A DNA stretch of 28,125 nucleotides, taken from positions 1 to 28,125 of the forward strand of contig JAQGAU010000440.1 in NCBI GenBank assembly GCA_034698045.1, read 5' to 3'. The DNA is from Paramacrobiotus richtersi (Eukaryota > Tardigrada > Eutardigrada > Parachela > Macrobiotidae). Position 1 is the stretch's first letter, and each line of letters starts with the position of its first letter. Below the pieces are notes generated by a model that worked only from the letters and a program-made list of their open reading frames with translations, had not been told where the DNA came from and did not search any database. Of this stretch, positions 27,510-28,125 are shown piece by piece. A program made the position numbers and the translations under genes.

Positions 27510-28125
27510 CTGAGATCCCTCACAACATATAAGTTTACGGGATACAGACTGTCAACGATCTGCTTTACAAATCAGTTCCCTGTAACAGCGCAGTACAGCG
27601 CCTGACTGTTGAATCGGGTTTGGCATGTCCATTGCTCGGCGTGCGAATGTGCATCATTACCTTACAGACACAGTTCTGTGTGCGCTGAAAAAGTTCATTT
27701 TGAAATCGATTTTACTTTTCTTCTTCTTACGCCGATTTCCAACCGTTATTACTTTATTATTTTCCGTTTTTAACAGATTTTCAATATAGTGTTTTTTAAT
27801 AAATAATAAAATATGTTTAATAAAATTAAGATATGAAGCATACCAAATAAAAACTATGTCCACATCTCATATAAGAAAGGTTACAAAAGGTTCAAGAAGA
27901 CCATAAATGTTGCAAATAAGTTCTGCCTTACGAACGTTTATACCGTCAAACAAACACAGTAAACGAACGATACATAAACAATACTAGTGATCGATGCTAT
28001 CGATAGTGTGCCCGGAGCGCAGAAAATATCAAAATAATACGGTAGAATCGTTATTAATGTTTATTGCTGTACCATGCTGTAATAATTTGCTGTCATTAAT
28101 TGTCACTATATATTTTATTCGGCTT
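27510..28125. other. AT-rich stretch without a gene
   Basis: Long A/T runs from about 27700 to 27870, with a Lys-rich minus-strand frame of 68 codons that is probably compositional. Nothing else is supported up to the window end. Confidence 0.5.

Overview
The window looks like repeat-rich nuclear DNA from an invertebrate animal. I see no operons, ribosome binding sites or long uninterrupted genes. Coding signals come in short pieces with stops, frame changes and splice-site-like junctions. The recognisable pieces are LTR-retrotransposon gag and integrase relics, SAND domains (a DNA-binding fold best known from animals), a MULE-type transposase tail and a tyrosine-kinase catalytic lobe. The species cannot be named from this sequence. 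Almost every gene call is a relic.

Layout. 1-3.5 kb: one open 197-codon frame (34-627), then AT-rich DNA with no recognised gene. 3.5-8.0 kb, minus strand: a decayed gag with one CCHC zinc knuckle, followed downstream by a broken protein with two linker-histone (H15)-like segments. 8.0-9.2 kb: unassigned, with 33-bp repeats. 9.28-9.76 kb: integrase tail joined to a SAND domain (+). 9.9 kb: a perfect 35-bp inverted repeat, MITE-like. 10.1 kb: a fragment of the exon that precedes SAND. 10.9-13.1 kb, minus strand: a full SAND exon, a MULE-type transposase tail and a second, truncated SAND copy, with ~510-bp direct repeats on both sides of the transposase. 13.8-15.1 kb (+): two retroelement integrase relics in tandem. 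15.9-16.7 kb (-): a 187-codon unrecognised frame. 17.6-18.45 kb (+): a tyrosine-kinase pseudogene split by a 128-bp hairpin element. 20.28-21.55 kb: a non-autonomous Mutator-like element with long inverted repeats made of 18-bp units and a 9-bp target duplication. 22.15-23.47 kb (+): the best copy of the integrase-SAND module. 23.5-24.26 kb: seven copies of a ~100-bp tandem repeat. 24.8-27.5 kb: weak exon-like pieces, one F-box-like small ORF and a minus-strand relic with a hydrophobic leader.

The most interesting theme is a SAND-domain coding unit present four times in 14 kb, plus a separate fragment of its upstream exon. Two copies lie directly behind the same integrase family. Two others keep an intron-like upstream sequence ending in a clean 3' splice site, while one copy (and probably the exon fragment) reads straight across that junction. 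This suggests the unit was copied through RNA or travels with a mobile element.
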